NCBI GenBank assembly: GCA_017634255.1
Contig: JAGBNT010000044.1
Span: 1-17,665, forward strand
Source: Lachnospiraceae bacterium
GTDB taxonomy: Bacteria > Bacillota_A > Clostridia > Lachnospirales > Lachnospiraceae
Length of the DNA: 17,665 bases
Direction of reading: 5' to 3'
Shown in pieces: positions 14,371 to 17,665 of this stretch. The notes under the pieces were generated by a model. That model was given only the letters and a program-made list of their open reading frames with translations, had not been told where the DNA came from and searched no databases. The position numbers were made by a program, and so were the translations under genes. Within the stretch, counting starts at the first letter, position 1. Each line of letters starts with the position of its first letter.

Positions 14371-15570
14371 TTACTTGGAAATGATCTTTACAGTCTGCCT
14401 TGCAATGGAGAGCTCCTCGTCTGTAGGAACTACCATAAGAGCAACCTTGTCTCCGGGCTTGGACAGGAAGAATTCCTCTCCGCGCTTCTTATTCTGCTCT
14501 TCGTCAAATGAAGTTCCCAGATATCCAAGGTACTGTGCAACTCTCTTACGTACCTCTCCATTATTTTCTCCGGCACCCGCAGTGAATACGATGGCGTCAA
14601 CGCCGTTCATCTCAGCCACATAGCCGCCGATATATTTTGCAACTCTCAGAGCATACACCTCAAGGGCGGTATCAGCCTTCTTATTTCCCTGCTCAGCCGC
14701 TTCCGCAAGATCCCTGAAATCAGAGGAGAAGCCGTCCGATACTCCGAGAACTCCTGACTTTTTATTTAATACGTTCAGGACCTCTTCGGCAGTCATGTTC
14801 TCTTTACGCATAAGATACGTGATCACGCTGGCATCTATGTCGCCGCTTCTGGTACCCATGATAAGACCTTCAAGGGGAGTAAGTCCCATGGAGGTATCCA
14901 CACACTTTCCGTTCTTGACAGCACTTATGGAGGCACCGTTGCCGAGGTGGCACACTATGATCTTTAAGTCCTTTATATCCTTGCCGAGGATCTCCGCCGT
15001 CCTGTTGGAGACGAACTCGTGGCTGGTTCCGTGGAAGCCATATCTGCGAATCTTGTACTTCTCGTAATACTCGTAAGGGATACCGTAGAGATACGCCTTG
15101 GGCTCCATTGTCTGATGGAAGGCAGTGTCGAAAACTCCAACCATCGGAACGTCCGGCATAAGCTCCTGACAAGCTCTGATACCGATTATATTTGCAGGAT
15201 TATGGAGCGGCGCCAGATCTGAGCACTCTTCCATAACGCTTATCATTTCCTCGTTAATGCGAACCGCTCCCGAGAACTTCTCTCCACCGTGAACGACCCT
15301 GTGTCCAACCGCATCGATCTCGCTTAAGGACTTGATCACGCCTGTTTCAGGGTCGGTCAGCTTCTTGATGACCAGATCCACAGCGTCCTTATGATCCTTC
15401 ATCTCCACCTTTGTATTTACCTTTTCGCCGTCTCCCGCCTTATAATCGATATTGCTTCCCTCGATTCCAATACGATCGCAGATACCCTTTGCAAGAACCT
15501 TTCCAGCCTCGGTCTCGATGAGCTGATACTTAAGCGACGAGCTTCCACAGTTGATTACAAGTACATTCAT
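14371..15570 (-). CDS. ackA: Acetate kinase
   Basis: The 399-aa enzyme interconverts acetyl phosphate plus ADP and acetate plus ATP, the ATP-yielding last step of acetate fermentation. Family signatures are intact: VINCGSSSLKYQL (Asn7), the acetyl-phosphate-pocket Arg91 in VGHRVVHGG, catalytic Asp148 in GVFDTAFHQT, His180 in GFHGTSHEF, Arg241 in MGTRSGDID, and the C-terminal PTDEELSIAR with the magnesium-linked Glu385. Acetate kinase often sits next to pta, but here it lies between proS (36 bp upstream) and cca (17 bp downstream), and no pta is visible. An AAGGGAG is present about 11 bases upstream of the ATG. Expression probably comes from the proS promoter, because no separate promoter is evident in the 36-bp gap. 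Confidence 0.98.
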   Translation of the reverse strand: MNVLVINCGSSSLKYQLIETEAGKVLAKGICDRIGIEGSNIDYKAGDGEKVNTKVEMKDHKDAVDLVIKKLTDPETGVIKSLSEIDAVGHRVVHGGEKFSGAVRINEEMISVMEECSDLAPLHNPANIIGIRACQELMPDVPMVGVFDTAFHQTMEPKAYLYGIPYEYYEKYKIRRYGFHGTSHEFVSNRTAEILGKDIKDLKIIVCHLGNGASISAVKNGKCVDTSMGLTPLEGLIMGTRSGDIDASVITYLMRKENMTAEEVLNVLNKKSGVLGVSDGFSSDFRDLAEAAEQGNKKADTALEVYALRVAKYIGGYVAEMNGVDAIVFTAGAGENNGEVRKRVAQYLGYLGTSFDEEQNKKRGEEFFLSKPGDKVALMVVPTDEELSIARQTVKIISK

Positions 15571-15606
15571 TTTCAGTCATTCTCCCTTCTGATATCCTAT
15601 GTTTAT

Positions 15607-17043
15607 TTAATATGCCTTGCCCCAGTAAACAAGGTGTTTTGCAGGTTTTCCGCAGCAGACGCACTTATCTGAAATAAGCTCCGTATCGTCAAAGGGCATA
15701 CAACGGCTCGTAACGGTAGTATCCGCCTTGATGATGTTTTCACATTCCTCATCCCCGCACCATACTGCACGTATGAAGCCGGGCTTATTCTCGGCAATGT
15801 CCTTGAATTCATCATAAGTCCTTGCGTCAAAAATACTGCTCTTTAAATGCGCTTCAGCACGCTCATACATCTCTTTTTGTATGGTCTCCAAAAGCTCCTT
15901 TGCCTTTGCCTCTGCCTCGTCGAGCTTCACCGTACACTTTTCGGCATTGTCACGACGCACGAAGACGCACTCTCCATTCTCAATATCTCTCGGCCCTATC
16001 TCTATGCGCATAGGGAATCCTCTCATCTCCTGCTCGGAGAACTTATATCCGGGGCTCCTGTCGCTGTCATCTACCTTCACCCTGAAGTCCTTAAGGCTGT
16101 CCTTAAGCCTGTTTGCCGCCTCCAGGACTCCGTCCTTCTTCTGCTGTATCGGAACTATGACTATCTGTGTCGGCGCTATCATGGGAGGAAGCACGAGGCC
16201 CGAATTGTCTCCGTGCACCATTATGAGCGCTCCGATTATCCTGGTGGACATTCCCCAGGAGGTCTGATAGGGCGTATTCAGCTTATTGTCGCGGCCGGTG
16301 AACTGTATGCCGTAGGCCTTGGCAAAGCCGTCGCCGAAATTGTGGCTTGTTCCTGACTGCAGCGCCTTCCCGTCATGCATCATGGCCTCTATGGTATAGG
16401 TGGCTTCCGCACCGGCAAACTTTTCCTTGTCGGTCTTGCGTCCCTTTATAGTGGGGATAGCCAGTACTTCCTTGCAGAAATCGGCATACACATTCAGCAT
16501 CATGATCGTCCGCTCTTCTGCGTCGTCATATGTCTCATGAATGGTATGCCCTTCCTGCCATAAAAACTCCCTCGAACGCAAGAAGGGCCGGGTAGTCTTT
16601 TCCCACCTTACTACCGAACACCACTGATTGTAATTCTTCGGCAGATCCCTGTATGAATGAACTATATTCTTATACAGGTCACAGAACAGGGTCTCAGAAG
16701 TCGGGCGTATGCAAAGCCTCTCCTGCAGCTTCTCCATCCCACCGTGCGTGACCCACGCAACCTCGGGGGCAAAGCCCTCAACATGATCCTTTTCCTTATT
16801 CAAAAGGCTCTCGGGGATGAACAGCGGCATCGCCACATTCTCAACTCCGGTAGCCTTAAATCTGTCATCCAGCTGCCTCTGTATATTTTCCCACAGGGCA
16901 TACCCAGCCGGGAGTATTATCATACAGCCCTTAACGCTTGAATATTCGATAAGCTCCGCCTTTTTTACAACATCCGTATACCACTGCGCAAAATCCTCCT
17001 CCATGGAGGTAATTGCTTCAACCAACTTTTTATTGTCCGCCAT
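15607..17043 (-). CDS. proS: Prolyl-tRNA synthetase, archaeal/eukaryote-type (ProS type 3)
   Basis: The 478-aa class II synthetase charges tRNA-Pro. It has motif 1 around [10 protein letters not shown] (72-81), motif 2 [22 protein letters not shown] (146-167) and motif 3 [16 protein letters not shown] (264-279). An anticodon-binding domain follows (about 290-390). The C-terminal zinc-binding domain has Cys429, Cys434, Cys461 and Cys464 and ends in WGKAY, with the terminal Tyr typical of this type. The length and the lack of an inserted editing domain between motifs 2 and 3 distinguish it from the bacterial type of about 570 aa. The start is supported by AAGGAG about ten bases upstream. A promoter lies just upstream at 17078-17106, and ackA follows after 36 bp. 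Confidence 0.97.
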   Translation of the reverse strand: MADNKKLVEAITSMEEDFAQWYTDVVKKAELIEYSSVKGCMIILPAGYALWENIQRQLDDRFKATGVENVAMPLFIPESLLNKEKDHVEGFAPEVAWVTHGGMEKLQERLCIRPTSETLFCDLYKNIVHSYRDLPKNYNQWCSVVRWEKTTRPFLRSREFLWQEGHTIHETYDDAEERTIMMLNVYADFCKEVLAIPTIKGRKTDKEKFAGAEATYTIEAMMHDGKALQSGTSHNFGDGFAKAYGIQFTGRDNKLNTPYQTSWGMSTRIIGALIMVHGDNSGLVLPPMIAPTQIVIVPIQQKKDGVLEAANRLKDSLKDFRVKVDDSDRSPGYKFSEQEMRGFPMRIEIGPRDIENGECVFVRRDNAEKCTVKLDEAEAKAKELLETIQKEMYERAEAHLKSSIFDARTYDEFKDIAENKPGFIRAVWCGDEECENIIKADTTVTSRCMPFDDTELISDKCVCCGKPAKHLVYWGKAY

Positions 17044-17077
17044 TGACTAAAATCTCCTTGTAATTAATGCGAAGTAA

Positions 17078-17106
17078 ATTGTGTCATATTCGATGAGGAT
17101 TGTCAA
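17078..17106 (-). promoter_or_regulatory. Sigma-A-type promoter for proS (and probably ackA-cca-PEGA)
   Basis: On the minus strand a perfect -35 TTGACA (17101-17106) is followed by a 17-bp spacer and the -10-like CACAAT (17078-17083, 4 of 6 consensus). It lies 35 bp upstream of the proS ATG, so the leader would be about 30 nt, too short for a T-box. The 93-bp gap between the pseudouridine synthase stop and proS holds no clear terminator. Confidence 0.6.
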
Positions 17107-17136
17107 TTATATCTCAAGCGGCCTCCTCATTAATAT

Positions 17137-17665
17137 TCAGAGGTCCGACTGACTACTGAGTGGTACCGCCTCGTCAAACTCTCCGATAAAACCCGGTGTG
17201 ATTTCAAAATGCATGGATTCCCCGGTTTCCGGATGAATAAAGGTAAGCCCCACTGCCGCAAGGCAAAGCGGCCCCTTATAATCGTCGGGCAAACAGCCGT
17301 ATTTTCTGTCTCCGATCACAGGCAGTCCGGCATGGCTTAGCTGAACCCTTATCTGGTGATGCCTGCCCGTAAGCAGCCTTATTCTGGCCAGTCGTATTTC
17401 CGTCCAGCCTCCCCGCAACATGTAAACCTCTTTAAGCGGCAGGCAATATAGTCTGGCTAATTTCGCCCCCGGCGTATTTTCCGACACGACCTGTACCATA
17501 TTACCGCTTCCCCTAAGCAAATGATCCTCGAGCAGAAACTCCGAATAGGCATTGGCTCCCCTGTCGTAGATCTTTGCAAACGTCCCGCTTTTCATAGGAT
17601 AACAGGCCGCCAGGTACTCCTTTTTAAAACCGTCACTCTGGATAGCTTTCGAAAGCTTTGCCGAA
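17137..17665 (-). CDS. RluA/RluD-family pseudouridine synthase, 5' partial
   Basis: The reading frame is open from the right edge down to a TGA at 17137-17139. The start of the gene is outside the window, so the first internal ATG (17595) should not be used as the start. The visible 175 or so residues begin AKLSKAIQSDGFKKEYLAAC, which matches the region after the catalytic Asp motif of RluA-type enzymes. They continue with the family signature RIRLLTGRHHQIRVQLSH and LPVIGDRKYG and end with a substrate-proximal LAAVGLTFIHPETGE segment. The catalytic Asp itself (HRLD motif) lies upstream, out of view. It modifies uridines in rRNA or tRNA; the target cannot be told from this part. Confidence 0.9.
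   Translation of the reverse strand, partial: SAKLSKAIQSDGFKKEYLAACYPMKSGTFAKIYDRGANAYSEFLLEDHLLRGSGNMVQVVSENTPGAKLARLYCLPLKEVYMLRGGWTEIRLARIRLLTGRHHQIRVQLSHAGLPVIGDRKYGCLPDDYKGPLCLAAVGLTFIHPETGESMHFEITPGFIGEFDEAVPLSSQSDL

Noticed and set aside
17044..17136. T-box riboswitch upstream of proS
   Set aside because: Only 93 bp separate the genes, with a promoter about 35 bp from the start codon; there is no room for a T-box and no terminator stem.

Overview
The window looks like chromosomal core sequence from a low-to-mid GC Gram-positive anaerobe of the Clostridia, most likely a Lachnospiraceae relative. Supporting evidence is inferred from family knowledge: MutS2 rather than MutS/MutL neighbours, a VanW/peptidoglycan-binding secreted protein, an archaeal/eukaryote-type (ProS type 3) prolyl-tRNA synthetase, an OmpR/HisKA two-component pair with an HtrA-like protein, PEGA-domain lipoprotein, and strong AGGAGG-type ribosome binding sites. 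No rRNA, tRNA, CRISPR or phage genes are visible.

Layout. (i) Positions 10160 down to 1, minus strand: a tightly packed run that reads small membrane peptide (34 aa, not in ordinary gene calls) - VanW protein - AIR-synthase-like protein - Lrp/AsnC regulator - PLP aminotransferase - MutS2 - response regulator - histidine kinase - HtrA-like membrane protein (runs off the left edge). Except between the first two genes, the gaps are at most 21 bp or the genes overlap, so much of it could be co-transcribed. (ii) Positions 10215-11501, plus strand: a membrane-anchored TPR-like hypothetical protein and endonuclease III. (iii) Positions 17665 down to 11520, minus strand: C-terminal part of an RluA-family pseudouridine synthase, then proS - ackA - CCA/poly(A) nucleotidyltransferase - PEGA lipoprotein, with a good sigma-A-like promoter just upstream of proS and a 58-bp overlap between the last two genes.

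The only large non-coding stretch is 9806-10055. It is almost filled by a 204-bp, protein-free, highly palindromic element (9831-10034). Its ends are inverted repeats, it contains four discrete stem-loops, and it is flanked by a perfect 9-bp direct repeat (TGTTATAAT). It has the hallmarks of a MITE or REP-like insertion that landed between the small peptide gene and the VanW ribosome binding site. The duplicated 9-mer is also a textbook extended -10 box on the plus strand.

How the genes fit together: the two-component system and HtrA-like protein look like an envelope-sensing module, although the protease domain has lost at least its catalytic His and Asp. VanW and PEGA proteins are cell-surface factors. 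AIR-synthase-like/Lrp/aminotransferase form an overlapping metabolic-regulatory trio. proS, cca and the pseudouridine synthase are RNA/translation functions, with acetate kinase embedded among them. The most noteworthy items are the hairpin-mosaic element, the hidden 34-aa peptide, the triad-less HtrA homologue and the MutS2 whose Smr domain lacks the LDLR motif.
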